64,000 nt of DNA from the NCBI RefSeq assembly GCF_040274945.1, contig NZ_JBEMAR010000007.1, positions 108,620 to 172,619 of the forward strand, read 5' to 3'. The notes under the pieces are model-generated. The model made no database searches. It saw only the letters and a list, made by a program, of their open reading frames with translations, and had not been told where the DNA came from. The stretch is from Carnobacterium_B sp040274945. Its GTDB lineage: Bacteria > Bacillota > Bacilli > Lactobacillales > Carnobacteriaceae. The position numbers were made by a program, and so were the translations under genes. Position 1 is the stretch's first letter. Every line of letters begins with the position of its first letter. Shown here one piece after another: positions 16,889 through 25,906 of this stretch.

Positions 16889-18679
16889 CTATTCTTCCCC
16901 CTCTTTTTCAATTTTTATAAATTTTGGTTCTTTTTCTAACCTTACTGATTTTGACCAGATGCCTTCTGTTTCAAAAACAATAATCTCGTTTTCTCCCTTT
17001 TTAAAGAGAGACTTTGGAACATATAAGGATAGAGTTGGCCCTACATTCCAAAATCGCCCAATGTTAAATCCATTTACTAGAACGATTCCTTTGCCAAACG
17101 ACTCCATGTTGATGAATGTATCTTCTGGTGCATCAATAGTCACTTTATACTGGTAAAACGATGGAGAATTCTCTTTCCATTCCTTATCAAAGTCAATAGA
17201 CAACGGTTCTGAAAAATCTAAGCTGTATTGCTCCCAATTAGTGATAAAGTGTAAATCAGACATGACTCCTCTTCGAATTCCTTTTTGTTGTGTATCAGCC
17301 AATAACTTGTGGCCATAATTGACACGTCCCATATTTTCTACTAGTACATCAAGCTGATTAGAACCAGGGATAGGTGAAGCGTATATTTTTTCTCCAATCT
17401 CTTCTTGGTACTGTGTAGCTATTTTTTCTTCGTTAAGGAAAAAATGAAGACGGTCGCTGCCATCTATTACACGATAAAATTCTTCATCACTGTCCTTTTT
17501 CACATAACTTCTATATAGTGTATATCCATATTGTTGACCTAGTTCTTCCATTGTTTTTGGATATTTAGATTCTTGTTTTTTAGCGATCCGATCAACAATA
17601 GAAAGTAGACTTACCTTTCCACCAATCTGAATATTCGTAATGCTCATACTATCTTTCACCAATGGAGGGTATTGTTCAATATCTGGAAAACTTTCTTTCA
17701 TCATATTTTTTAAAGCAAAATATTTTTCAGTTGGATTACCTTGTTCATTTAAAGGTGCGTCATAATCATATGAAGTGACTTGCGGAAGATCTTTTCGTAA
17801 TCGTGCTGAACAACCATTCATAAAGCCAAAGTTCGTTCCGCCATGGAACATATATAGATTTAAGCTACCAATCTCTAAAGCTTCCTTTACATCCTGAGTT
17901 AACTCTAGAGCATCTCTTTTTATAATTGGATCATTCCAACGATTAAACCAACCATCCCAATACTCCATACACATCAAAGGCCATTTTTTTCCTTTTGATT
18001 CATGAAATTCTTTTAATTCCTTAAAGTTTTCTTTTGAACGAGAACCGAAATTTCCTGTAGTCAGTATATCTAAACCCGTCATCGTTCCAGCTTCTTGTGT
18101 AGCTTTCCATGCTCCATCTGAAGTAAAAATAGGAATGGTTATGCCTAGTTTCAACATCAACTCATAAAGCGTTTTCAAATAATCTTTATCTTCACCATAT
18201 GAACCGTATTCATTTTCTAATTGCATCATAATGACTGGGCCACCATGATCCACCTGGAGAGGCGTGATGTGTTTAAAAAGATTCTTATAATAGCAAGAAA
18301 CTTTCTCAATAAAATCTGGATCAGAAGAACGGATTTTCATATTACGATAGGTTAGCAGCCATGCTGGCAATCCACCGAATTCCCATTCTGCACAAATATA
18401 TGGAGATGGACGAAGAATAACGAATAAACCTATCTCCTCTGCTAGTTGGACAAATTTTTTTATATCCCACTGACCAGAAAATTGATATTCTCCTTCTTTC
18501 GGCTCGTGTACATTCCAAGGAATATACGTTTCGACTGTATTAAAGCCAAGAGCTTTTAGATTATATAATGAATGATACCAGTCCTCAGGAAGAACTCGGA
18601 AATAATGAACGGCACCAGATGTTATCTTGAATGGCTCACCGTTTAGTAAAAAATCTTCTTTTATTTCAAATGTATTCAT
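16889..18679 (-). CDS. bgaC: GH35 beta-galactosidase (BgaC/GnbG type)
   Basis: Cytoplasmic GH35 glycosidase of 596 residues with no signal peptide. Catalytic acid/base in VIMMQLENEYGSYGED and nucleophile in MCMEYWDGWF; GH35 opening LNGEPFKITSGAVHYFR and RPSPYICAEWEFGGLPAWLL. C-terminal beta-sandwich with GKGIVLVNGFNIGRFWN. First gene of the nine-gene operon. It releases galactose from imported beta-1,3-galactosides, possibly phosphorylated ones. Free galactose would enter the galKETM operon at 20 kb. Confidence 0.93.
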   Translation of the reverse strand: MNTFEIKEDFLLNGEPFKITSGAVHYFRVLPEDWYHSLYNLKALGFNTVETYIPWNVHEPKEGEYQFSGQWDIKKFVQLAEEIGLFVILRPSPYICAEWEFGGLPAWLLTYRNMKIRSSDPDFIEKVSCYYKNLFKHITPLQVDHGGPVIMMQLENEYGSYGEDKDYLKTLYELMLKLGITIPIFTSDGAWKATQEAGTMTGLDILTTGNFGSRSKENFKELKEFHESKGKKWPLMCMEYWDGWFNRWNDPIIKRDALELTQDVKEALEIGSLNLYMFHGGTNFGFMNGCSARLRKDLPQVTSYDYDAPLNEQGNPTEKYFALKNMMKESFPDIEQYPPLVKDSMSITNIQIGGKVSLLSIVDRIAKKQESKYPKTMEELGQQYGYTLYRSYVKKDSDEEFYRVIDGSDRLHFFLNEEKIATQYQEEIGEKIYASPIPGSNQLDVLVENMGRVNYGHKLLADTQQKGIRRGVMSDLHFITNWEQYSLDFSEPLSIDFDKEWKENSPSFYQYKVTIDAPEDTFINMESFGKGIVLVNGFNIGRFWNVGPTLSLYVPKSLFKKGENEIIVFETEGIWSKSVRLEKEPKFIKIEKEGEE

Positions 18680-18694
18680 TTGAGCACCTCCTAT

Positions 18695-18708
18695 ATAAAG
18701 CGTTTACA
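18695..18708 (-). promoter_or_regulatory. cre site upstream of bgaC
   Basis: Minus-strand TGTAAACGCTTTAT matches cre (TGWAARCGYTWNCW) with one mismatch. It lies between the operator/promoter and the bgaC ribosome binding site, positioned for CcpA roadblock or repression. Confidence 0.7.
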
Positions 18709-18717
18709 CTTAATATA

Positions 18718-18729
18718 TTAATATACTAA
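18718..18729. promoter_or_regulatory. operator O1 of the GntR regulator (bgaC side)
   Basis: TTAATATACTAA, the exact inverted copy of the site at 18815-18826. It overlaps the spacer/-10 region downstream of the minus-strand -35 TTGACA (18739-18744), so repressor bound here would block bgaC transcription. Operator function is inferred from the paired copies. Confidence 0.65.
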
Positions 18730-18814
18730 GTTAGTGTCTGTCAATCTTTATTTTAGTAAAAATAGAAAATATTTACTAAAAAAATAAATAAATGGTAAAA
18801 TTACTTTTTTTAAG

Positions 18815-18826
18815 TTAGTATATTAA
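18815..18826. promoter_or_regulatory. operator O2 of the GntR regulator (own gene side)
   Basis: TTAGTATATTAA, the perfect reverse complement of O1, 97 bp away and 26 bp before the gntR ATG. This suggests autoregulation and possibly looping between the two sites. Confidence 0.6.
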
Positions 18827-18852
18827 GCAAATGGTATAGAGAGGAGAAAAGT

Positions 18853-19566
18853 ATGAAAATCCCAAAGTATCAACAAATTAAAGATGATTTGCTCAAAAAA
18901 ATTGAATTTGGAGAGTTTAAACATGGCGATCGATTTTACAGTGAAGCGGAATTAGTTAAACTTTATAATGTTAGTTCAATCACTGTTATTAGAGCTGTTC
19001 AAGAATTAGTTAATGATGGTTATCTCATACGGTTCCAAGGAAAAGGCACATATGTTTCTCGCTCCCGTAAACGAAAACTTGTAGAATTTTCTGATATTGA
19101 AATTTACGCTGGTGAACCAGAATCGGTTGAGGTTTTAAGTTTAGAAATTCAACATAATGAAGAGAAGAGAAAAGAATTACAGCTACGAAAAAAAGAAGAC
19201 TATTATGAAATTGTTCGATTAAGAAAAGTTAATGAAGACCCATTTTTATTACATCTTTCGTATATTCCTAGCCAATTTATTAAAAAGGACATTCCTAGTC
19301 TTGACTATTATGATTCTATTTATAATCGTTTTAAAAGCGATTTTGACATTTATATGTATGATGAAGAATCAAAAGAAACCAATGAAATTTGCTTCCCTAC
19401 GGATGATTGGGTAGCAAAATTGTTACAAATGAAAACTAACGAACCTACCATCAGACAAGAAAAGAAAACAATTTTACAAGATGGAACTGTTGCAGAAGTG
19501 GTCATCAGTTATAAAAAATGGAACTATTACAAAATAGAGCTCTCTTCATTTAAAGATCAATATTAA
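18853..19566 (+). CDS. GntR/HutC-type regulator of the galactoside operon
   Basis: 237 residues: winged HTH (about 5-70; YSEAELVKLYNVSSITVIRAVQELVNDGYLIRFQGKGTYV in pieces) and a UTRA effector domain. Divergent from the GH35-PTS operon with two inverted 12-bp sites in the gap, as BgaR/GnbR are in related loci. Effector probably a phosphorylated amino sugar. GAGGAG precedes the ATG. Confidence 0.87.
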   Translation: MKIPKYQQIKDDLLKKIEFGEFKHGDRFYSEAELVKLYNVSSITVIRAVQELVNDGYLIRFQGKGTYVSRSRKRKLVEFSDIEIYAGEPESVEVLSLEIQHNEEKRKELQLRKKEDYYEIVRLRKVNEDPFLLHLSYIPSQFIKKDIPSLDYYDSIYNRFKSDFDIYMYDEESKETNEICFPTDDWVAKLLQMKTNEPTIRQEKKTILQDGTVAEVVISYKKWNYYKIELSSFKDQY

Positions 19567-19607
19567 AAAAATAAATAACTATATCTATTAAGTGGCAACT
19601 AAAATTT

Positions 19608-19904
19608 ATGGCTAGAATTGCAATTGATACGGATGAAGTCATCGTAGATTTTAATAGTTTTGATGATAAATTTTATTGGCTTCAAAGTCACTTCCCTGCT
19701 ATCCAAAAAGAAAACATAGTTTTTTGTGGCAATAAAAGCATCATACATGCTGATTACTTAATTGATGATAATGTTGGCCACTTCAACAACTTTTCAGGAA
19801 CGGGATTACTTTTTACAGCACACCACAATAAAAAGATAAACTTCCCCAATCGTGTGGAAAACTGGAAAGCTGTTAAAGATTTTTTTCAACAACTTTCTGA
19901 ATAA
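19608..19904 (+). pseudogene. 5'(3')-deoxyribonucleotidase remnant with internal deletion
   Basis: 98 residues in one open frame. The start (MARIAIDTDEVIVDF) is the N-terminus of NT5C-type HAD nucleotidases with both catalytic Asp (DxD). After about 16 residues it jumps to the C-terminal part (WLQSHFP...NIVFCGNKSIIHADYLIDDNVGHF...GLLFTAHHN). About 80-90 middle residues of the usual ~180 are missing, including the cap and the Lys/Thr motifs. The reading frame survives the deletion and the ribosome binding site is poor. Catalysis is unlikely. Confidence 0.7.
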
Positions 19905-19908
19905 TTTT

Positions 19909-19942
19909 TAAACCTGTCTCTGCTTTTACTGTGGCAGGTTTT
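19909..19942 (+). terminator. intrinsic terminator
   Basis: AAACCTG/CAGGTTT stem with a T-run, after the nucleotidase remnant and before galK; it ends the gntR transcript. Confidence 0.75.
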
Positions 19943-20064
19943 TTTATTACATTTAAAAACGATAATTTTTATCTTTTTAAATAATTTACTAAATTTTACT
20001 TGTTTTTATTTACCAAACTATTTAAACTAAAGGTAACAAAACATTATTAAGGAGGAAATACAAA

Positions 20065-21243
20065 ATGAATTTAACTAAACTAAAAAAAAGATTCAATGAA
20101 CTTTTTGGACAAACGGATATGAAAGCGTTTTTCTCTCCAGGGAGAATTAACCTAATTGGAGAACACACTGATTACAATGGTGGAAATGTTTTTCCTTGTG
20201 CAATAACTTTAGGAACGTATGGTTTAGTAGCAAAAAGAGAAGATCAAATCATTAACTTTTATTCTGAAAATTTTTCTGAATTAGGAGTTATTTCGATTGA
20301 TTTAAATAACTTAGAATACAATCCAGCAGATAAATGGACAAATTACCCTAAAGGAATGATTAAATTTTTAAAAGAATCAGGTTATGCGATCAATCAAGGA
20401 ATGGATATCCTTTATTACGGCAATATTCCAAACGGAGCTGGTCTTTCCTCTTCTGCTTCGATTGAATTACTGACAGGTTTTATAGTACAAACGCTATTTT
20501 ATTTAGACATTGATCGATTAGAGTTGATTAAAACTGGGCAACGAGTGGAAAATGAGTTTATTGGAGTTAATTCAGGTATTATGGATCAATTTGCAGTAGG
20601 TAAAGGCGAAAAAGATACAGCTATTTTACTAGATTGCAACACTTTAGACTATGAATTGATTCCAGTAGTGTTAGAAAATCATTCAATTGTTATCATGAAC
20701 ACTAAAAAAAGACGTGAGTTAGCTGATTCTAAATACAATGAACGTCGCAGCGAATGCGATCAAGCGTTAACAGAATTGCAAAAAGTTCTTACTGTTTCTT
20801 CATTAGGAGAATTAGACGAACAAACTTTTGCTGACCATCAATCAGCCCTTTCAAATGAAACCATTCTAAAAAGAGCACGACATGCCGTAACTGAGAATCA
20901 AAGGACACTTAAGGCAGCCGTAGCTTTAAAGGCTGGAGATTTGGAAGAGTTTGGTCAATTAATGAATGAATCACATGTTTCCTTGAGAGATGATTATGAA
21001 GTAACTGGACCAGAATTGGACGCAATAGTTCAAGCTGCCTGGGATAAGCCAGGGATTTTAGGTGCACGAATGACGGGTGCAGGATTTGGCGGATGTGCCA
21101 TCGCAATCGTTGAAAACGATAAGATAGATTATTTTATTGACCAAGTTGGAAAACAATACCTAGATCAAATTGGCTACCCTGGTGAGTTTTATATCGCTCA
21201 AATTAGTGATGGCCCTAAATTGCTTGAGGAGGAATCAGCATGA
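20065..21243 (+). CDS. galK: galactokinase
   Basis: GHMP kinase of 392 residues, first Leloir step. Motifs: FSPGRINLIGEHTDYNGG (galactose-binding signature), NIPNGAGLSSSASIELLTG (ATP loop), GIMDQFAVG (catalytic Asp region) and RMTGAGFGGCAIAIV. AAGGAGG precedes the ATG. First gene of galK-galE-galT-galM-galR; its last bases overlap the galE ATG (ATGA). No clear cre in the upstream gap. Confidence 0.96.
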   Translation: MNLTKLKKRFNELFGQTDMKAFFSPGRINLIGEHTDYNGGNVFPCAITLGTYGLVAKREDQIINFYSENFSELGVISIDLNNLEYNPADKWTNYPKGMIKFLKESGYAINQGMDILYYGNIPNGAGLSSSASIELLTGFIVQTLFYLDIDRLELIKTGQRVENEFIGVNSGIMDQFAVGKGEKDTAILLDCNTLDYELIPVVLENHSIVIMNTKKRRELADSKYNERRSECDQALTELQKVLTVSSLGELDEQTFADHQSALSNETILKRARHAVTENQRTLKAAVALKAGDLEEFGQLMNESHVSLRDDYEVTGPELDAIVQAAWDKPGILGARMTGAGFGGCAIAIVENDKIDYFIDQVGKQYLDQIGYPGEFYIAQISDGPKLLEEESA

Positions 21244-22238
21244 CAGTTTTAGTATTAGGAGGAGCCGGCTACATCGGTTCTCATGCCGTTGACCAATTAA
21301 TTGAACAACAATATGATGTAGCAGTAATCGACAATTTACAAACTGGACACCGAGGTGCGATTCATAAAAAAGCACGTTTTTACCAAGGAGACATTCGTGA
21401 CAAAGCCTTTATGGAATCTGTTTTTGAAAAAGAACCAATTGAAGGAGTTATGCACTTTGCAGCAAATTCTTTAGTGGGAGAATCAATGCGACAACCTCTA
21501 AAATACTTTAATAATAATGTTTATGGTACTCAAGTAACGTTAGAAACTATGCAAAAGTTCGCTGTTAAATCAATTGTCTTCTCTTCTTCAGCTGCTACTT
21601 ACGGTGAGCCAAAAGAAGTTCCAATTAAGGAAACTGCAGACACCCATCCTGAAAGTCCGTATGGAGAAACAAAATTGATGATGGAAAAGATATTGAAATG
21701 GTGTGACAAAGCTTACGATATAAACTTTGTAGCATTACGGTATTTTAATGTAGCCGGAGCAAAATTAGATGGCAGTATTGGTGAAGATCATTCACCTGAG
21801 TCACATTTAGTTCCTCTTATTTTACAAACGGCTTTAGGACAAAGAAATGAATTAACTATTTTCGGAGACGATTATGCTACCTCAGATGGCACTTGTATTC
21901 GTGATTATGTCCATGTCGTCGATTTAGTCGAAGCGCATATTCTAGCGTTGGAATATTTAAAGTTAGAAAATAAAAGTACTATCTTTAATTTAGGCAGCAG
22001 TACCGGTTTTTCAGTTAAAGAAATACTGAATACAGCACGTGAAGTTACTGGAAGAGAGATTCCTGCAACAGTAACCGCACGTCGAGCTGGAGACCCCAGC
22101 ACATTGATTGCTTCAAGTGAGAAAGCAAAAACTATTTTAGGCTGGAAGCCTCAATATACAGATATAAATGATATCCTAGCATCAGCTTGGAATTGGCATA
22201 AAAACTCTCCTCATGGTTATGCAGACAAACAAAATTAG
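21240..22238 (+). CDS. galE: UDP-glucose 4-epimerase
   Basis: Extended SDR epimerase of 332 residues. NAD motif VLGGAGYIGSHAVDQL, catalytic Ser in FSSSAATYG and YxxxK in SPYGETKLMME. The ATG overlaps the galK stop (ATGA), with GAGGA inside galK. Interconverts UDP-galactose and UDP-glucose for the GalT cycle. Confidence 0.96.
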   Translation: MTVLVLGGAGYIGSHAVDQLIEQQYDVAVIDNLQTGHRGAIHKKARFYQGDIRDKAFMESVFEKEPIEGVMHFAANSLVGESMRQPLKYFNNNVYGTQVTLETMQKFAVKSIVFSSSAATYGEPKEVPIKETADTHPESPYGETKLMMEKILKWCDKAYDINFVALRYFNVAGAKLDGSIGEDHSPESHLVPLILQTALGQRNELTIFGDDYATSDGTCIRDYVHVVDLVEAHILALEYLKLENKSTIFNLGSSTGFSVKEILNTAREVTGREIPATVTARRAGDPSTLIASSEKAKTILGWKPQYTDINDILASAWNWHKNSPHGYADKQN

Positions 22239-22253
22239 AAAGGATGAATGTAT

Positions 22254-23774
22254 ATGATCGATCAATCTGTAACCGACTTCATTCAAATCGGTTATCAAAA
22301 TCAAGAAATTCATCCGTTAGATGTTCTTCTTACACAAAATCAATTGCTCGCCTTGATTGGAAAACAAGCTTTGGCTTCAGGCATAAAAGCTTCTACGCCA
22401 TTACCAAATCGTTTGGAAACAATGGACTCTTTAGTCGATTACGCTGTTCAAGAAAAAGTAATTGGAAATAATGAAGCTGAAAGAGATATTCTATCCGCAA
22501 AGATAATGAACCTTATCACTCCCCTACCTTCTGAGATAAACCGAACATTTTGGGAGCTTTATCAAGAAAGTCCTATAGCTGCTACAACTTATTTTTACCA
22601 TCTCAGTCAAGAAAATAATTACATTAAGACACGGGCAATTGAGAAGAATATCAAATTTATCAAATCTACTGTTTTTGGTGATTTAGAGATCACGATCAAT
22701 TTATCTAAGCCAGAAAAAGATCCTAAGCAGATTGCTTTAGCTAAAACAGCTCCTGCCTCCTTTGGATACCCTACTTGTCTTTTATGTATGGAAAATGAAG
22801 GTTACGAGGGACATCTAAACCATCCTGCCAGAAGTAACCATCGCATCATCCGTTTACCTTTAACTAATGAGAACTGGGGTCTACAGTATTCCCCTTATGC
22901 TTATTATGAAGAGCATTGTATTTTTTTATCACAAGAACATAAACCTATGAAGTTAGAAAAAGCTACTTTCACGAAACTTTTAAGTATAGTTGAACAATTT
23001 CCACATTATTTTGTTGGGTCCAATGCTGATTTGCCAATAGTTGGAGGTTCAATCCTGTCTCATGACCATTACCAAGGAGGCCGACACACTTTTGCTATGG
23101 CAGAAGCACCTATAGACTTTCCCTTTGCATTAACAGATTATCCTTCTGTAGAAGCCGGTCTTGTAAAATGGCCCATGTCCGTCATCCGTCTAAGAAGTTC
23201 TAATCAAACTGAATTAGTTGAAGCAGCTACTCTTATTTTAGATCAGTGGCGTTTCTATTCAGATGAATCAGTAGCTATTTTTGCTGAAACAAATGGAGAA
23301 CTTCACAACACGATTACACCTATTGCTAGGTATAAAAAGGATCAGTATGAATTAGACCTAGTATTGCGCAATAATCGTACTACGCAACAGTACCCTGACG
23401 GGATTTTCCACCCTCATCAGGATGTTCAGCATATCAAAAAGGAAAACATTGGGCTGATCGAAGTAATGGGCTTAGCTATCTTGCCACCAAGACTAAAAAA
23501 AGAACTTTCTGAAGTTGAACATTACTTATTAGATGAACCTCATCAATTAGATATTTCCCATCAAAAATGGGCGGATGAATTAAAAAGAACAAAAAAAATT
23601 ACAAAAGAAACGGTTGGAGAAATCATTGAAGATGCTGTTGGATCTGTTTTTCTGAGAGTATTAGAAGACGCTGGAGTGTATAAACAGACTACTGAAGGAA
23701 AAGCTGCTTTCAAACGATTTATAAATAGTTTTGCTCATTCAAAAGGAGGAGAAAAGATTGGACATTTCAGTTAA
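22254..23774 (+). CDS. galT: galactose-1-phosphate uridylyltransferase (class II)
   Basis: 506 residues, the long GalT type of Firmicutes. Visible: GYPTCLLCMENEGYEG, the HPARSNHRIIRLPL segment, and ILSHDHYQGGRHTFAMA with the active His region. ATG 22254 lies 10 nt after AAAGG; an ATG two codons upstream (22248) is nearly as likely. The 3' end overlaps galM by 17 nt. Confidence 0.94.
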   Translation: MIDQSVTDFIQIGYQNQEIHPLDVLLTQNQLLALIGKQALASGIKASTPLPNRLETMDSLVDYAVQEKVIGNNEAERDILSAKIMNLITPLPSEINRTFWELYQESPIAATTYFYHLSQENNYIKTRAIEKNIKFIKSTVFGDLEITINLSKPEKDPKQIALAKTAPASFGYPTCLLCMENEGYEGHLNHPARSNHRIIRLPLTNENWGLQYSPYAYYEEHCIFLSQEHKPMKLEKATFTKLLSIVEQFPHYFVGSNADLPIVGGSILSHDHYQGGRHTFAMAEAPIDFPFALTDYPSVEAGLVKWPMSVIRLRSSNQTELVEAATLILDQWRFYSDESVAIFAETNGELHNTITPIARYKKDQYELDLVLRNNRTTQQYPDGIFHPHQDVQHIKKENIGLIEVMGLAILPPRLKKELSEVEHYLLDEPHQLDISHQKWADELKRTKKITKETVGEIIEDAVGSVFLRVLEDAGVYKQTTEGKAAFKRFINSFAHSKGGEKIGHFS

Positions 23775-24807
23775 AGATTTTGGAGAATTGTCAGGACAGA
23801 TTGTTCAGGAATATACTTTGACGAATCGTTATGGTGTCTCCTTATCAGCTATGACTTATGGCGCGGCTATCACTTCCATTCGAGTACCAGATAAGAATGG
23901 ACTGATTGAAAACATTGTGCTAGGCTATGATACTTTAGATGAATATGTATCTTATCGTCCTTATTATGGCGCAACTGTCGGAAGAGTTGCCGGGCGGATT
24001 GATAAAGGCAAATTCACATTAGAAGGGAAAAATTATCAACTTGAAACGAATGATAAAACCAACCATTCGCATGGTGGCAATTATGGTTTAGATACAAAAA
24101 TCTGGACTGTTAAAACAGAATCCACAGAAAACGAAGGACATCTGATTTTTACCTATAAAAGTCTACATGGTGAAAATGGTTATCCTGGAAACTTATCCGT
24201 TCAAGTTACTTATACTTTAACAGAGTCCAGTGAATGGAAAATCAGTTATCAAGCTACCACAGATAAAACAACTTTGTTCAATCCAACAAATCATGTGTAT
24301 TTTAACTTATCTGGAGATCCAACAAAAGCAATCAATCAACACGTATTGGCTTTAACTAGCGAGTACTTTGCTGAATTGAAAGAAGACTACATTCCGACGG
24401 GTATTTTGCTACCTGTAAAAGAAACTCCATTTGACTTTATGACCGCAGATGCTGTAAACAAAGGATTCGAAAGTACTCATCCACAAAACCAATTAGTTTC
24501 TGGATATGACCACCCTTTCGTCTTGGAACATATCGATGAAAAACCAGAAGCCGTTTTATCTGACACCATTAGTGGCCGGCGGGTCCAAATGACGACAGAT
24601 CGAGATGCTGTGGTTATTTTCGCCGTAAATACATTAGATGGAAGACATGACAATGAAGGAAACGCTGAAGAATCTTATGCGGGGATTGCTTTGGAAGCTC
24701 AAAACCTACCTAATGCCATTAATCAAAAAGGATTTGGAAAAGTCATACTTCATCCTAATGAAACTTTCCATTCTGAAACAACTTACCGCTTTGATACAAT
24801 GCTATAA
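23758..24807 (+). CDS. galM: aldose 1-epimerase (mutarotase)
   Basis: 349 residues from TTG 23758, which has GGAGG (23745-23749) 8 nt upstream inside galT. GalM motifs: NRYGVSLSAMTYGAAITSI, YGATVGRVAGRI, NHSHGG (catalytic His), NPTNHVYFNLSG (His) and GIALEAQNLPNAINQ (catalytic Glu). Produces alpha-galactose for GalK; useful because GH35 releases the beta-anomer. Confidence 0.94.
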   Translation: MDISVKDFGELSGQIVQEYTLTNRYGVSLSAMTYGAAITSIRVPDKNGLIENIVLGYDTLDEYVSYRPYYGATVGRVAGRIDKGKFTLEGKNYQLETNDKTNHSHGGNYGLDTKIWTVKTESTENEGHLIFTYKSLHGENGYPGNLSVQVTYTLTESSEWKISYQATTDKTTLFNPTNHVYFNLSGDPTKAINQHVLALTSEYFAELKEDYIPTGILLPVKETPFDFMTADAVNKGFESTHPQNQLVSGYDHPFVLEHIDEKPEAVLSDTISGRRVQMTTDRDAVVIFAVNTLDGRHDNEGNAEESYAGIALEAQNLPNAINQKGFGKVILHPNETFHSETTYRFDTML

Positions 24808-24842
24808 TAAATAAATTGAATGGAAAAGAAAGTGGTGAGAAC

Positions 24843-25844
24843 ATGGCAACAATTAAAGACATTGCCGAACAAGCAGGCGTTTCAAGCGCAACCGTATCTC
24901 GTGTACTAAATTATGACGAGACATTATCAGTAGGCGATGAAACAAAAAAACGAGTGTTTGAAGTTGCTGAAGCTCTAGATTACACGAAATATCAAAAGAA
25001 AAAAGCAAACAAACAAGGCAAATTAGCCATTATTCAATGGTACACTGAAAAAGAAGAACTAGATGACCTCTATTACTTGTCTATCCGCTTAGGTGTAGAA
25101 AAAAGAGCAGAAGAAATGAACTATGAAATCGTCCGTATTTTCCAAAATACAGATTTTGAAATGAATTCATCTATCGAAGGCATCATAGCAATTGGAAAAT
25201 TTAGCGATTCTCAAGTAAATAAACTTACTTCGTGGACAGAAAATATCTGTTTTGTTGATTTTGATCAACTCCATCGTAAATTAGATTCAGTTGTTATCGA
25301 CTTTGAACAAGCAGTAAATTCTGTTTTGGATTACTTTTGTACAAACGATTACCAAACTATTGGTTTGATTGCTGGACAAGAAAATTTCGGAGATAGATCT
25401 AAACCAATCATTGATAAACGAACGACGATTTTTGAGAATTACATGAAACAAGCTGGAATATACAAGGAAAACCATGTGTTCACAGGTTCTTTTAATGTCG
25501 CATCTGGTCAAGAGCTGATGAAAAAAGCCATTGAAACCTTAAAAGACGATTTACCAGATGCCTTTTTTATTTCGAATGACTCCATGGCAATCGGTTGTTT
25601 GAGGGCTTTACAAGAAGCAGGCATCTCCGTTCCAGAACGAGTTAGCCTTATCGGATTCAACGATATAAGTGTAGCTAAATATATCTACCCCACGTTAAGT
25701 ACAGTAAAAGTCTATACCGAATTAATGGGCGAAACCGGTTTTGATCTATGGTTAGACAAATTGACTACTGAAAGAACGGTTGCAAAAAAAGTAACCTTAT
25801 CGACAGATTTAATTCTACGCGAAAGCACTAAATTAAATCGATAA
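24843..25844 (+). CDS. galR: LacI-family galactose repressor
   Basis: 333 residues. N-terminal LacI HTH (ATIKDIAEQAGVSSATVSRVLN), then a periplasmic-binding-like domain with DAFFISNDSMAIGCLRALQEAG and RVSLIGFNDISVAKY. The ATG at 24843 is used because the LacI signature starts there and GTGGTGAG lies before it. Last gene of the gal operon. No operator could be identified with confidence. Confidence 0.92.
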   Translation: MATIKDIAEQAGVSSATVSRVLNYDETLSVGDETKKRVFEVAEALDYTKYQKKKANKQGKLAIIQWYTEKEELDDLYYLSIRLGVEKRAEEMNYEIVRIFQNTDFEMNSSIEGIIAIGKFSDSQVNKLTSWTENICFVDFDQLHRKLDSVVIDFEQAVNSVLDYFCTNDYQTIGLIAGQENFGDRSKPIIDKRTTIFENYMKQAGIYKENHVFTGSFNVASGQELMKKAIETLKDDLPDAFFISNDSMAIGCLRALQEAGISVPERVSLIGFNDISVAKYIYPTLSTVKVYTELMGETGFDLWLDKLTTERTVAKKVTLSTDLILRESTKLNR

Positions 25845-25847
25845 TTA

Positions 25848-25896
25848 AAAAAGGACATTCTTAGCGTTCAAAATTGAACCTTAAGAATGTTCTTTC
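25848..25896. terminator. bidirectional terminator between galR and the CoA-transferase gene
   Basis: An AAAGGACATTCTTA-type stem with its near-complement AAGAATGTTCTTT, closed around a TTCA/TGAA inner stem. Confidence 0.8.
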
Positions 25897-25906
25897 TCTA
25901 TTATCC

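Noticed and set aside
20001..20064. GalR operator or cre before galK
   Set aside because: No symmetric CG-centred site of LacI type and no cre match could be found by eye.
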